Below are positions 49,692-61,368 of a stretch of DNA of 64,000 nucleotides, piece after piece. The notes below the pieces were generated by a model. It ran no database searches, was not told the origin of the DNA, and saw nothing but the letters and a program-made list of their open reading frames with translations. How positions within the stretch are numbered: position 1 is the stretch's first letter; each line of letters starts with the position of its first letter. The stretch comes from Eumeta japonica (taxonomy: Eukaryota; Arthropoda; Insecta; Lepidoptera; Psychidae). The position numbers were made by a program, and so were the translations under genes. The stretch lies in assembly GCA_005406025.1 (NCBI GenBank), contig BGZK01000213.1, forward strand, positions 248,001 to 312,000. Reading direction: 5' to 3'.

Positions 49692-50056
49692 ATACAAAAC
49701 CGAGAGCGGTCGAGAGCCCGCAAGCCATCGCACTGCCACTGCACCCGCACGCGAATCGAATTGTCACAACACAACACAAACCATCCGTCACTGCCAAAAA
49801 TACAGCACAACCTTTGACCTTACAACTAAGCAACCCCACCAAATCCCTCCAATTTCGGCCGGAAGTTAGCGCAAAGATTGAACTAGTGTCCCCACACGAT
49901 CACTTCATTCACAACCATCACCATGACCACAATCGTGATCATTATCATCAGCATCCGTTTGAGACCAAGACCATAACCCTAGATGGTTTTGGGAAATTCG
50001 ATGAATACTTCCCCAGTTCGTCGAGTATCTCAAGTTGGGACAAATACTTCAATTAG
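49692..50056 (+). CDS. Orphan terminal exon, His-rich protein (partial)
   Basis: An acceptor GCACATTTCAG ends at 49691. From there a frame entered at phase 1 stays open for about 121 codons to TAG. The encoded part begins TKPRAVESPQ, is Pro/Thr/Gln-rich, then has a histidine/aspartate cluster (HNHHHDHN, DHYHQH at about 49915-49953) and ends with the motif-like TITLDGFGKFDEYFP, a serine run and SWDKYFN. The composition differs from chance AT-rich frames, and a second open frame (49657-49869) overlaps it but lacks such structure. No family is recognised. Upstream exons are not identified; joining to exon 2 of the DUF745-like gene is phase-compatible but speculative. The His cluster might bind metal. 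Confidence 0.5.
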
Positions 50057-51005
50057 TTTATGAATTCTACTACAAATTCAACATCTCAATTCTATTCATT
50101 CATTCATTATTCATCATTGTAAATAATCATTTTTGTACTTGTGGTCTTAGATTTTATGTGTACGTAGTTATTTGTGAAAAAGTTACCATAAACAACTAAC
50201 AAAAATTTAGTGTATTTCATTATTCTAAAACTGTATCTATATTCTAACCCTGCTTATTCGTTCCTTAAAAAAAATTACGACAACTTATAAGCAAAATTTT
50301 ACAAATCGTCGAGATACAATGCTATAGAGATTCCATTCTATAAAACGAAAAACATTTTGCATAGATAATATAAAATATCATTTATGATGTTAAATGCTAT
50401 GTTTTAAACAATATTTGAAAGTTTTTTTTTTAATTATCAATATTCAAAAATACTTATCTGCTAGCAAACACATAACTCCAAACCTAGCATGACGCCGTAG
50501 AGAAGAGCACTCTGTATATTAAGCTGTCTCTTTCATTCATTACGTTGCGAGTGAAGCATAACCCTATAGAGTCTTCTCTAGGGCAACTTGCCAAGCCCGT
50601 TGGTCGCAACGAAGCCCTCTCAATAGAGCCCGGTTGTACCAATCAGTTGAACTAAAGTGGAGACAGTTTAAATGTTTGGGATATTACCTCTACAGCGTGT
50701 ATCTCGATATTAAAAAGTAGATGTTTGCAATTTTTTTTTGCCACAATCAAACAAACTCACAAACACCCAGTGCAACGCAATTCGCATTTCACACGCACAA
50801 TACCAATCCGGCCACTCCGATGTATATTTAACTTAATACCTGTCACAGCTTCTATTTTCGTAAAGTATTATCACGTTTAAAACTCTTCCATTTTTACGAC
50901 GGCAAAATAAAGGCAGGCATGCAGTGACCTCTTCAAGGACTTTTATTCATTATATAATGTGAAGCAATTATAAATTCATTATTTGACGTGGAGCGCCCCG
51001 CAACC
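50057..51005. other. Intergenic, no gene seen
   Basis: AT-rich. 50490-50660 is GC-richer (CCTATAGAGTCTTCTCTAGG, GCCCGTTGGTCGCAACGAAG) and may be a repeat. No canonical AATAAA closely follows the orphan exon. Confidence 0.35.
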
Positions 51006-51013
51006 CCCGCACG

Positions 51014-51200
51014 CAGTGGCGGCGCTAGGCGTCGGCGACCGCCGACGGCCTCACGCCTGAAGGGGCCTCGCAAACAAAAAAGTTTTGCCTACAAGTTATT
51101 AAAAAGAGGCCTCGCAAAAAGTTTTGCCTACAAGTTATTAAAAAGAGGCCTCGCAAACCTGATGTCGCCGACGTCCACGAGTGGTGTAGCGCCGCCACTG
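51014..51200. mobile_element. 187-bp hAT-type MITE with 8-bp TSD
   Basis: Terminal inverted repeats CAGTGGCGGCGCTA (51014-51027) and its exact complement (51187-51200) are flanked by a perfect 8-bp direct repeat CCCGCACG at 51006-51013 and 51201-51208. A second, subterminal 10-bp inverted pair CGTCGGCGAC lies at 51030-51039 and 51164-51173. The interior has two copies of a 39-bp unit (GTTTTGCCTACAAGTTATTA and onward from 51082 and 51121). CAGTG-type ends and 8-bp duplications are diagnostic of hAT elements. No transposase is encoded, so it is non-autonomous. Confidence 0.9.
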
Positions 51201-51419
51201 CCCGCACGTTTCGGTACTACATACTAAATCACGCGCGTGTGTTTGCTTATTTTTAGAGATCGTATATGACAAAACAGATGTATTGTTGAAAATAAAAATT
51301 AGTATTAATTTCGAAAAAATCAACAGACATTTTAAAGTATTTGTGTGGATTAATCTACGTAGCAAATTTGGAGACTTAAATCGGTCCCATTTATATATAA
51401 AATGTAAATTTGTTTTAAA

Positions 51420-52640
51420 AAAGTATATTTGCTATTTTTAATTTTTCTCTGTGAAAATTGAAATTTTTTTATAAAATTGGAAAGTTACTGTTTACACTTT
51501 CGAAAATCGAGTTTTAATCAGATCTTGATGTTTTGGGGTCCTAGTCCGGGGAATCTATTTCGACCATTTTCCGCGTGATGTCTACACGGCTATGTGTGTG
51601 TGTGCATATGCGTCCGCGCGCACGTGCGTACGCGAGACGTGCGTGCGCGCGTGTGCTCGTGTGTGCGCCTGTGTGTATGTAAACCTCTCATAAATTTTGA
51701 ACGGATTAAACGGTCGAAATGCAATTTGCGAAATTCAAGTCAACTTAGATTTTTGACTAAACTTGACTTCCTGAAATGTCAAACTAGTTTCGTCCGGTGG
51801 GTTTCGAGGAATCTCAAAAATAAAGTTTTCAGAAAAATGTTTTTCTAAAATAATTTTTAGACTACTATACCGATCAATACAAAAATCTAATCAGCTCTTT
51901 TCCCGAAACAGGAGAATATTTTGAAAGATATTGATGAAAAATATTTTTTCATCAATATTTTGTGAGTTGCTCTACTAATAGATTAGATAGGCAAAATAGA
52001 TAGGCAAAACCTATCCAATTTTCTTCCTTAAAAAACGACGTAGATCGTTGTTCAATTCATCCAAATGGGTTCATTTGTTTAAGAGTTATTGTTGGAGGAA
52101 AAATTTTCAAAAAGTATTTTTTAGAATGTTTTTAAATGATTCTACTGAAAAATTCTCAAATTTTAACAGTTGTTCTCTTGGAAAAAATAGAATCAATCGT
52201 CGCAAATTTGATCAAAATCGGTTACGTTGTTCGGGAGACACGACTAACGAAAAATTCGAATAAAGGGGTTTTTTCAAAAATGTTTGTTTTTCTTTTTAAA
52301 AAATCTCGTCGGATACCATAAAGCAGATCACAATCAAATAACGTATTCCAAAGACATTCTAGTTGAAAATAAAAAAGCGATTTTTTTTTTTTAGTAGATA
52401 GATTTTTTGATACATATAGATTTTTTAATTTTAAGAGATAAAAACGTATGAAAACTATATTTTTGAGTTTGGAGACCATGAAAAAGCAATAAAATCGAGC
52501 TTATGAGCATGATGAGATAAAAAAATTACTGCTCCTTTATTTTTAACACTGATCTGGAAAGTAGTAAGAAATTTCAGGTATGACTTGCAAGGTCAACCGT
52601 TTTACAGTTTTTTCTATCTATAAAAGTTGATAAATCGTAT
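51420..52640. repeat. Dispersed repeat shared with 34.7-35.3 kb
   Basis: Contains TGGAAAGTTACTGTTTACAC, GGGGAATCTATTTCGACCAT, the alternating purine-pyrimidine tract, then GTAAACCTCTCATAAATTTT and TCTCGTCGGATACCATAAAG. These words in this order recur in a lepidopteran repeat I have seen before. No coding content. Confidence 0.5.
51588..51682. repeat. Alternating purine-pyrimidine (Z-DNA-prone) tract
   Basis: About 95 bases of nearly unbroken TG/CG/CA alternation (TGTGTGTGTGCATATGCG, GCGCGCACGTGCGTACGCGA, GTGTGCGCCTGTGTGTATGT). It is an interrupted GT/GC microsatellite inside the dispersed repeat. Confidence 0.85.
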
Positions 52641-53364
52641 AACGGCAACTAACAAAGTAAAATCAATAATATTAAACATCAAGTCACCAAAGATCCCGTT
52701 CACATGTTTTGTATTTTGTGAGAGAAAAATCGGGATTCCTAGCATCAAAATTTCCAATCACCACCTTAATATGTAAGTCGGGCAATGGTAAATGTTAGCA
52801 CCTGTTAAAAAAAAGACAATAGTTCCTTGTTAAGTTTGTGTAAATAAATGAATGATAATAATTTCGTGCTTCTAATATTTATGAAAAAAAATAGGTTTGG
52901 CCTTTCTTTTACCTTCCATGAGACGTCATTTAAGATTTCCACGTAGATGTCAAATTGATGCTAACCATTCAATTTTAGTACGTTGCGTATTATTTACCTA
53001 TACATGAAATAAAATTGAAGTACCTGTCTGGAATTTCAAAACAAGTACACAAACAACTTCTTTAAAAAAAAATTTGTCTATTGGACTATTTGTCTGTGGT
53101 AATCTTCGGAATGGCTGAACCAGTCTTGCTGGATCATTCACTAGAAGGTAGGGGAACTTATTGGGCTACATAAAGAATATCATTTGCCTCGTAAATATTT
53201 AAGTATCCTGCGTGAAAATTAAAAAAAAAATTTAGACATAATTTGATTTACGTATTAGTTGATAATCAGCATACATATGCAATAGCCAATAATTTTTTCC
53301 TTCAATACATTTAAATGGCAATATGTAAAAGAAAATATTGGTTTGAAATTAAAAAAGAAAATGT
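52641..53364. other. Intergenic, no gene seen
   Basis: AT-rich, nothing recognised. Confidence 0.4.
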
Positions 53365-53500
53365 GTAGGGACCAAACTGAATGACACCGTTCAAAATTTA
53401 GAGCGAGACTAGATCTGAATTATGAACAGGATCGTAACGCATTAGAGAACGGTATCGGTATCGGAATCATAGTTGACAACGTGGTCAGTGGATACGTAAT
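53365..53500 (+). mobile_element. Helitron-like/LEP-type repeat
   Basis: Short copy with TGAATGACACCGTTCAAAAT and GGTATCGGTATCGGAATCAT; no tail is readable. Confidence 0.4.
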
Positions 53501-53569
53501 AACTAAACATTTATAACATAATTAATACACAAAATAAACTGCTTATTAGACAAACAGAGGACAAACCTG

Positions 53570-54830
53570 AAAACCGATAAGGACAAAATCACCTCATCCA
53601 AACTTGAGATTATAGAAGGAAATCGAGAATCCATCGGCAGATATGCACTGCGTCACAAGAACCTGTTACAAGCACAGTTAAAGATCCTCGAGTAAGGTTG
53701 ACAACAAACGAGTATGAGGCTAGGATGGCCGTAAAATAATTGCTAAACAACAAGACATAAGATGAGAACAGAATTAAGACTGAGAGCAAATGAAAAACCA
53801 GTATTCAAGTCTTTCAATCGATTCCCCCATACACGAAGATACTACATACTTTGAGGCGTAGAACAGCAATATGGTGCTGCTGTTTTTAAAAATGCATACC
53901 ACGTTGAAGATATACGAACCCATCACGTTCATGATTTACGTGACAAGTGGTTTTCGACGGTCATAACTGTCATACTCGCAGATTTAACTTGCAATCACTC
54001 AAACAGGCCGATTTTCGAAAAGGCTTCAATGCCATAGGCCAAATTGACACCTTGACAAATATAATGAAAGCACGAAGCCACTTCAACTGCAAAGAGACTT
54101 GAAACAGGAAGATGTTCAAAAAATCTTCACCACATCATTGGAAGACGTTTTCAAGCTTTTAAATTGGAATAGATACGGCATCACCATCAATGACAAATAC
54201 GCCGCTTGTCTTTGAATCGCTGACGACATATTCATAGTAGTAGAATCGCTAAATGCCCTCGACTCCATATTCTGGGACCTCGATGAAGCTTCTCAAAAAA
54301 TGTGTTTAAAAATGAACATGAATAAGATAAAAATTATGTCATACGCTCGTGTAGTACCCGATACAGAGACAGTTAACAGCTCTTCAATCGAAGTTGTTGG
54401 TGAATATATCTTCTTGGACAAGATCTCCGATTAGATAGATCCAACTCCTATAAAAGTTTTACACGAAGAACTTAGCTTGGCTGGGTTGGATTCAGCAAAT
54501 TACAGGGCATTTTCGAGTTCAAAATATCACAGTGGGTAAAAAAGGGCCTTTGAACGATAAGTATTGCCAGTGATGACACAGGGATTCTAGACGTGGTTCC
54601 TTATTATGGGCGTTATAAAAAAAAACAATACTTAACAAACCATGAAAAGAATTATGCTTGGTATTTATTTCGCAAGATAAAATGAGAAGCTTTATAATCT
54701 GCAAAAGAACCAGAATAACCAATATAGTTTACTGAATCAATGAAAGCCACATCGCTTGTAGAACTGATAATTCTTGGAGAAGAAAGGCTAAACTCGGGTT
54801 CTATTAAAAGCCTAGGGCCACCATTGACTA
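53570..54830 (+). pseudogene. Degenerate non-LTR retrotransposon RT
   Basis: Frame fragments on + give QADFRKGFNAIGQIDTLTNI near 54010 (the QAGFR region), KIFTTSLEDVFKLLNWNRYG and IADDIFIVVESL near 54210 (the FADD catalytic core, Phe replaced by Ile), KMCLKMNMNKIKIM near 54300, SSIEVVGEYIFL near 54390, and LGWVGFSKLQGIF near 54480. Stops and frameshifts make it inactive. It is the same type as the copy at 1180-2070. Confidence 0.75.
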
Positions 54831-55064
54831 TAGATGACTCGAGGCCATGCGTCGTTGAAATTTAGGGGAGGACTGATTAGTACCGATGAGTTGGATTATG
54901 TGATTGGATGAGTTGGATTGTGTTCTGATAACTTTGAGAAATACGAATATATTGATCGGGTTGGATAACGTTAATCAAAACGATGAATGAGGATTGTTCG
55001 ATATTTTGTGGCATAAGATTTTACTTGGCTCGTTTTCATTGCAACAATTTTCAAATTATATATA

Positions 55065-55235
55065 TATTGCTATAAATCGGTAGCGCAGTGCTGAGTGGTC
55101 AAGAGCGTTGTCTTCGAACGGCTGACCAATAAGTTTTATTGCTGACACGTTAACTCGCCAGTTTAGTATAATACGGTGACAATGTCGTTGGCAGCTCCCA
55201 ACCTGCACTGGACAAGCATAAAGGGCTAAAAGTCC
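55065..55235 (+). mobile_element. SINE-like fragment
   Basis: CGGTAGCGCAGTGCTGAGTGG resembles a tRNA A-box head; a B-box-like TCTTCGAACGG follows at about 55110, then CAGCTCCCAACCTGCACTGG and AGCATAAAGGGCTAA. Not a functional tRNA. Confidence 0.4.
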
Positions 55236-55850
55236 AAATCCTCAACAATGAAAATATTGTAAGAGTGTATATAGGAGCAATGAAGTGATTAAAAGCTTAC
55301 ACAACTAACAAAATTAAACTGAACTGAACGGATAATCCTGTAGCATTCCGTTCGTTTTGAAAAAAAAATTAGTCACACTCTTAATATATATGGTCACAGG
55401 GGAATCAGAACTACATATATATATTATTTATAGACAGAAAACGGAAAATAATCTTTATGCATAATGAGTGCAGTACGGGCGTTGTGAACGCATGTGAATC
55501 AATTAACACCTTGTGAATTAGTTGCTTCGTTAGCTCGTCTTCAATTTAAAAAAAAATGCGGTAGTCATTCAATCCAGAAACAATGTCTTGGATGCATGTT
55601 CGTTAAAAAAAAACTATTGCGAAAAAAAGGTATTTTAAAAATAGATCAATACTACTACTAAATTTATCAGTAAAAATTGATATAACAATATCAACGTGTA
55701 TTCGTTCGGCGAACAAATAAAGCAGGTCGATTTGATCTTCGTAGAAGTCGAAAATTGGCGTCCGGCCACATTTTAATAAAAGATCGTACCTTATAATTGC
55801 TATTATTTGGCGCGTTTGTAAACAACTGTAATTTAATAATATAATTTCAC
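55236..55850. other. Intergenic, no gene seen
   Basis: AT-rich, nothing recognised. Confidence 0.4.
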
Positions 55851-55854
55851 ACAG

Positions 55855-55899
55855 GTACTATGTTAGAGAATCTCCTATTTTTTGTTTTAATTTTCACTA
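55855..55899 (+). CDS. Candidate signal-peptide exon (orphan)
   Basis: A small exon is suggested by an acceptor TTTCACACAG at 55845-55854, an ATG at 55860, a hydrophobic start MLENLLFFVLIFT and a strong donor ACTA/GTAAGT at 55899/55900 (phase 1). The layout copies that of the first coding exon of the DUF745-like gene: acceptor, few UTR bases, signal peptide, phase-1 donor. No following exon was identified between here and 64000, so this may be chance in AT-rich DNA. Confidence 0.3.
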
Positions 55900-57119
55900 G
55901 TAAGTTTGGAAATCAATCATTGCACCTGAGAAAACAGAAAACTTTGTTATTTGTTAACGCAAATCACGTTAGCATAGAGTCTTGTCACATTACCGTAAAA
56001 AGTAACCACGACACAACTTCATCACATTATATTCTAATAAAATGCTTATGGTTAGTAATAAAAAATTGAATTATAAAGTATTTGTCTATATTTCTATATA
56101 AATCTATAGGTAATGTTTGTTCATGTATTTTTTTCCTATATTTTGTGATAAATATGTACAATTTTTAAAATTCATGTCTGTCTACCTGTTTATATGTGTC
56201 TTTTTATATAACTTAAAAACGTTTTGACCGATCTTGATGAAAATCGACATATATAATGAACATAAATGAAATTTATGAATGAAAAGCAAATAATAGGCTA
56301 TATCTTATTTTCTATAAACCACATGCTCGTTTTTCTTTTTTGCTATAAATAAAAACAAAAAAAAAAGAAAAATTATGATCTGTACCTGAAACTGCGTTTC
56401 TTACGATTCTTTGGAAATTTTCATTATTAGGTACTAAATTTTAAGATGTTTATTACAAAATAATTTTAATAAATGGATTTTATCATGGATCTTTTTGCAA
56501 ATATTCATAATCTCCTATTTTAGAACAACTTTGCCAAAATAACTATAATAAAATATATCATTGAAAATATACTTATAAATAATATAGACAAAACCTTAAT
56601 AAATGCTCGGCTAAAGTGCAAGCAGGGGTGGGATCGAATGGCTAACCGCGCGGTGCACTGCGGGTATCTACGCGTCAGCTGTTCGAAGGTTGTCAGTATG
56701 ACATTTCTACTTAGGTGTTCTAAGCTATTTTTCTCGAAAACGGCTACTTCCGTGACGATAGTTTCTTTGGCAAAATTGTTTTATAAAAGGTGATTATGAA
56801 TATTTACAAAGATACATGATAAAATCTATTGTGTATTGCAATATTTGATAATATATATAAGAGCTTTCGGCAATTCCAGAGAAAGGGTTTGGCCCCGTGA
56901 AAAATTATCCCATCCTCTGAATTATATCTACTTTATGTCGCTCAGTATGATAGTCGCAATAAATTAAATCACGGGGCTCTACTCGCGTCGCCATTTAGCA
57001 AGCTTTTAATCATAATCTCGATGCTAGACCAACAGACCAATTGTGTAAGCTAAGCCTAAAGACTTACTCGATATTTTTATGACGTCAAAATTACGTAAGC
57101 CCTTCTTAACAAACAAAAC
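55900..57119. other. Intergenic, repeat remnants
   Basis: 56160-56260 has the ACGTTTTGACCGATCTTGAT motif of a dispersed repeat. 56620-56700 (GGATCGAATGGCTAACCGCG) may be a SINE remnant. No supported gene. Confidence 0.35.
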
Positions 57120-57260
57120 AACCCTTCTCATCTTGACGTCTACTGTTCTGGATTTCAATTGCAGTTCCACCGTCTATTCCAATACCGGTGTCGATTGCAA
57201 TCACAATTTTACTATTACTTTTGATCTCAACCCAGCTTTCGAGCCTGAGCATTCATTACG
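57120..57260 (-). mobile_element. Helitron-like/LEP-type repeat
   Basis: Pyrimidine-rich words (AATTGCAGTTCCACCGTCTA, TTCCAATACCGGTGTCGATT) are the reverse-strand version of the family at 16055. Confidence 0.4.
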
Positions 57261-60200
57261 TCGAGCATGTATCCCGTGGCCTCCCAATGGAATACTATTC
57301 TTATACTACTTCACGTACGCGATTATGTTTTTCATTCACAGAAGTGCAATATTCCTATAATTTTTATGTAAAAATTTAATCAGTTACATAGTTATATATG
57401 TTTGTCTATGGTCTTGTAACTGAGAAACAAAATTATATCATATCACGATAATAATGTACAGTAAAACGCACGAAACTCTGCCCCTATGAAATTAGTCACG
57501 AAATAGTCGCAACCTAAAATCGGAACGCAGGAGAGAAGGAAGGATCGAGGAGCACTGCATCAGCTCATCGCAACATTTGCAGGCAATTCAGAGCGGCAGA
57601 TGAAACAGTATAACGCACGAAGGTGCGTTGTACTGTGTTTCGATTGCCGGTTGTATTCTCCGAGTAATTGAGTGAATAACTTCAATATGGCAAATTAAAA
57701 TACTCATTAGACGACTCACGCATTTTTGGGATTCAAATCCGATACCCTTGTTTGCATGGGCGACAATCTTGAAGTATGTCAAGTTTTTGATTTTGACAAG
57801 AAAACCTACAGTTTAAAGCAAATAATATTTCAATATTTACAATGATGATCTATGGTGATCATGACTGTAGATATACGTATGATCTATGGCGATCTTAAGG
57901 AGATCAAGACTCCTCGAACAGTGGCAGCTTTCAGTACAGATTTAGACCTACAAAATCGTTTTATGAGTACCCGCATAATTCCGAAACTTACAAAACGTAC
58001 AAAATGTTAACCGTTATTTGTCAAATTTCAGAAGCCCCAGAAGAAGAAGATTGCGAAGAATGAATTTTACGCGCTTAGAAGAAATAACGTGACGTGAATA
58101 TAAAATGCCATTTTTAGGTTTTTGTCTGTTAATTTCTTTTTTTTTTCTATCGCTGAAGAATTTTTCGTTAAAAACTAAGATAACAAAAGAGACAACTCAC
58201 TGTGGAATAACCTTGTAAACGAAACGGGATCAGTGGGACAATTCTTTAAAATCTTTTCCAATTATTTAAAGTTTTTAGACAAAACAAATGCACTGCCTCT
58301 TTTTAAAGATTTATTATCAGTTAATTATTGTCAAGCCGTGATCACCACAATTGTGCATTAAATCTTTTATGATAATTAGAGATAACAAAATGGACGGACA
58401 ATTCTATTTTCAAGTTAAGATTAAGCTTGAAAAATTAATTTTATTAGCAAAATAAACATATAGTATTTGAACTGTTGGGCGTCTTAGCCAATGACATAAA
58501 CCGCTATATTGCAATCTAATTAATTCAACCAGAGAAATTATTTTATTGAAATATAAATACTTTTAACCATTCAACGTATTCAATCACTTTTATAATGGAT
58601 GCCTGTTGAAAATATTTTGAAAGGATTAATACTTTTGTAGATTGTATATAGTAAATAGATTTTCTAAAAACTTTAATCTAAAATATATAGGAAAAAAACT
58701 AACTAGATAACAAACAGATTTGTTATCTTATTTAAAATCTAAGATATAATATATTGATTTAAAGCAAATATTTAAATGTGATCTATGGATAAAAGATATA
58801 TTGGTCAATTTTAGATTCTAATTATTTACAATTTATAAAATAGATACATATTGTTTAAAAATAAATTTATTTTTATGTAATTTATCGACATTAATAATTA
58901 AATTTATAATTACAATTATTGACTTGTTTTTGTGTTGTAACTAGTATGCTTTTCAAAAAGTTATAAAAATGTGTTTCTATGAAATAGACTCAACTGAACC
59001 GACAGTAGCTGTGCAACTAGACTATGGGCGACGTTTTGGTAGACAAACCGCATATAAACCATACTTAGACCAAAATAAAACCTTTTTTTAATTAATGAAA
59101 TTGAACCTTATTTGATAACAGTGAAGATTCCTTTTCTATATGACATTTGATTTCACTCAATGAACTGCACCAGTGCAAACAATATTGCGTAAAAATACGA
59201 TTTACTCTGACATCGTAATTCCCTCGTTAAAAGGACAGTTTATAAACATAATATGCATTATCAAATATTCAGTAAATTAATATTTAATGTTCCTAGCATA
59301 CCTCAAAAAATGTGTGTGTATACATTAAGCCTAGTGCACATACATACAGTACGTATGCGTATACGCAGTGACGAATTGATCATCTCTGTGTAATCCTCAA
59401 CATTGTTTGTAAAAAATGATATTGCGAACTGTGCTCACAAAACAAATACAAAAATTCAAATAAGCCCGATGCCAATAAACAATAAGTTAGAACTCCACTT
59501 TTTAATGTAGTAAATGTGGGCATATATTGTTTAAAAAAATTGTGAATTTGGTTGGTTTTTGTTCTCAAATAACTAAGTTTTTTTTTTGGATTAAAGATAT
59601 TTATGACTGTTTACAACTACAGACGATTGTAGCTGCACCCGCAGCTACGTATATCACAGGATTTCGGCATTGGTAGTCAGTTCTTCTCGTAGGAATCCAT
59701 GCGTTGTGTTCTAGAGTGAAGTACGTTTTCATATCAATACACCTGTTTGTTTTAATATGTATTTTTTTTTTAACTGAATCCCTTAATCCCGATTGCAGTA
59801 GAACATAACAATAATAAACATATTACTATGTGAAAGTATGTACGTTCTGTTTATGTAAATGTTAGAATTACGCCATTTTTCATTCCTCAATTTAATAATC
59901 TTTAGAATACAGAATTGATAGTGGGGTAGACTAAAAGAGCGACGTCAGGCTTGACGTATGTCAACGAACGCGAATGGTTGACGCCGAAGATACCAACGCG
60001 CGGGCAATTAAATATAATGAAAGGTGGGCCAAACCGGGAAAATATCTTATAAATACGAACAACAATAACGGGAATGAAGTAAGTGAATTTCGCGGGTCAC
60101 TAGACTACTTTCGGCCACGCGCCCTGGACTTTGGGAGAAGCTTCACGAACAGACAAAATTTCCCCTTATGTCTGGGCGCGCATACAATTACCTAAGTTTC

Positions 60201-60385
60201 AAAATATTACAATAGGGTTGTTGCCATCATAAACAAAAAAATGTGAAAGTATGTAATTATGATAACTTATTGAATGGGAAACAGGAATATATTGATTTCC
60301 GATCAAGAAATCACGATTTCCATTTATTATTTTAAGTTTAAATTCGTACTTTTTAATCTGTATATCACGTGACCAAAACGCTATC
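57261..60385. other. Intergenic, no supported gene
   Basis: AT-rich. 57580-57790 has a GC-richer, repeat-like segment. 59940-60195 is GC-richer with a 73-codon + frame (from ATG 59974) and a TATAAATA word at 60049; neither is enough to call a gene. Confidence 0.35.
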
Positions 60386-60840
60386 CGCCATGATTATGTC
60401 AAGTGTGACGTCACTATCGACTAAACAAAACAAAGTACGACTAACGTGTGATACAGCATTATGGTTAGGTTATGATTATGATAGAGATGGTGTTAGATTT
60501 ATATTTGTAAATATATAGATAGAAGTATTTACACTTCATTAAAGTCATCCTCACATAAGTACAGATCGCTTTTCGTAGAAAATGATTTCGGATCTCGTTT
60601 TGCGAGTTCTAACCAAACAATTCTCATTTCGATGTCATTTGGCACTTTGATAAGCAATTTTCCAGGGGTTTTAACACTAGAACTTTTACAATTCGTCACT
60701 AAACAGTAATGATAACGATTCATGTCGTTTAATAGCGCAAGATATGGCAAAAAACGCGAATTTAAGTTAATTAATCTAACCTTAGATTTGACGTTTTGTT
60801 TGTTTACTCGATAGTGACGTCATACCGAAATAACATGGCG
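60386..60840. mobile_element. Inverted-repeat element carrying a THAP fragment
   Basis: Both ends read inward CGCCATG, then, after 11-13 variable bases, TGACGTCACTATCGA (60406-60420; complement at 60808-60822), then TAAACAAAAC or near versions. The imperfect terminal inverted repeats are about 45 bases long and enclose about 360 bases, most of it the THAP reading frame. No target-site duplication could be fixed by eye. P-type elements encode THAP transposases, so a P-like or THAP-capturing non-autonomous element is plausible but not proven. Confidence 0.65.
60529..60750 (-). pseudogene. THAP zinc-finger domain fragment
   Basis: The 73-residue frame has the N-terminal THAP layout: C16-x4-C21 (CLVTNC), TPGKLLIKVP, the invariant Trp (W46, in VWLELAKRDP), then LYLCEDDF with C66. 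The zinc-binding His expected three residues after C66 is Asp69 (GAC for CAC), so the C2CH site is broken unless the reference is misread. A stop follows directly after FNEV, truncating the domain before the usual AVPTIF-like box. THAP domains bind DNA and occur in P-type transposases and domesticated proteins. The similarity to a common insect THAP-CEDHF repeat protein is from memory. Confidence 0.75.
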
Positions 60841-61082
60841 ACCAGTGTTTCCGCGGGAATTTAAAGTGATTAAAATTTGAAAGGTGTTTTAGGACTACTT
60901 AACGAACGTATTTTGATAAAATAAAAAATCTATTGAAAAATGGCTAAATGACTATGTTTTAAATATTTTGACATACTTTTCAAAAAAGTGTCAAATACCC
61001 TATTGATCGTATTGGATTGACAATTAACTATCTATATATATATATATGAAATCAAAACGAAACTCAATTTACAAAATCTACA

Positions 61083-61088
61083 TTTATT
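61083..61088 (-). terminator. Poly(A) signal of - strand gene
   Basis: AATAAA on the - strand (TTTATT on +), about 280 bases beyond the stop codon at 61369. Confidence 0.6.
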
Positions 61089-61368
61089 CATTAGAAATTT
61101 TAGCACTGAACTTAAAACTAAGTGAAAAACTTTGAAGTACAAAACCAGTCCATCAAAAAGTATCAGGCCGTATATTAACAAAACAGAAAATACTATTACT
61201 GACTAGAAAAAAACAATCAAAAATTTTAGGCACTTGGGGAAAAAATTCACTCCATAAAAAAGAATTATTTAAGTGAATATAACAAAAACACACGTCGAAT
61301 ATAAAAATGAAATCGTATTCCAAACTAAAATTCATAGTTATTACAATAATTGACATGTTTTTTTAAAT

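Noticed and set aside
50988..51227. 79-codon frame with a 13-residue repeat
   Set aside because: It is simply the 39-bp tandem unit of the hAT MITE read in one frame.
55065..55235. tRNA gene
   Set aside because: A- and B-box-like words occur here and at 12.2, 15.5 and 45.7 kb, but no cloverleaf with acceptor stem pairing can be drawn; these are SINE heads.
59974..60195. 73-codon frame with ATG and a nearby TATAAATA word
   Set aside because: The TATA word lies inside the frame, not upstream; no family match; too little to call a gene.
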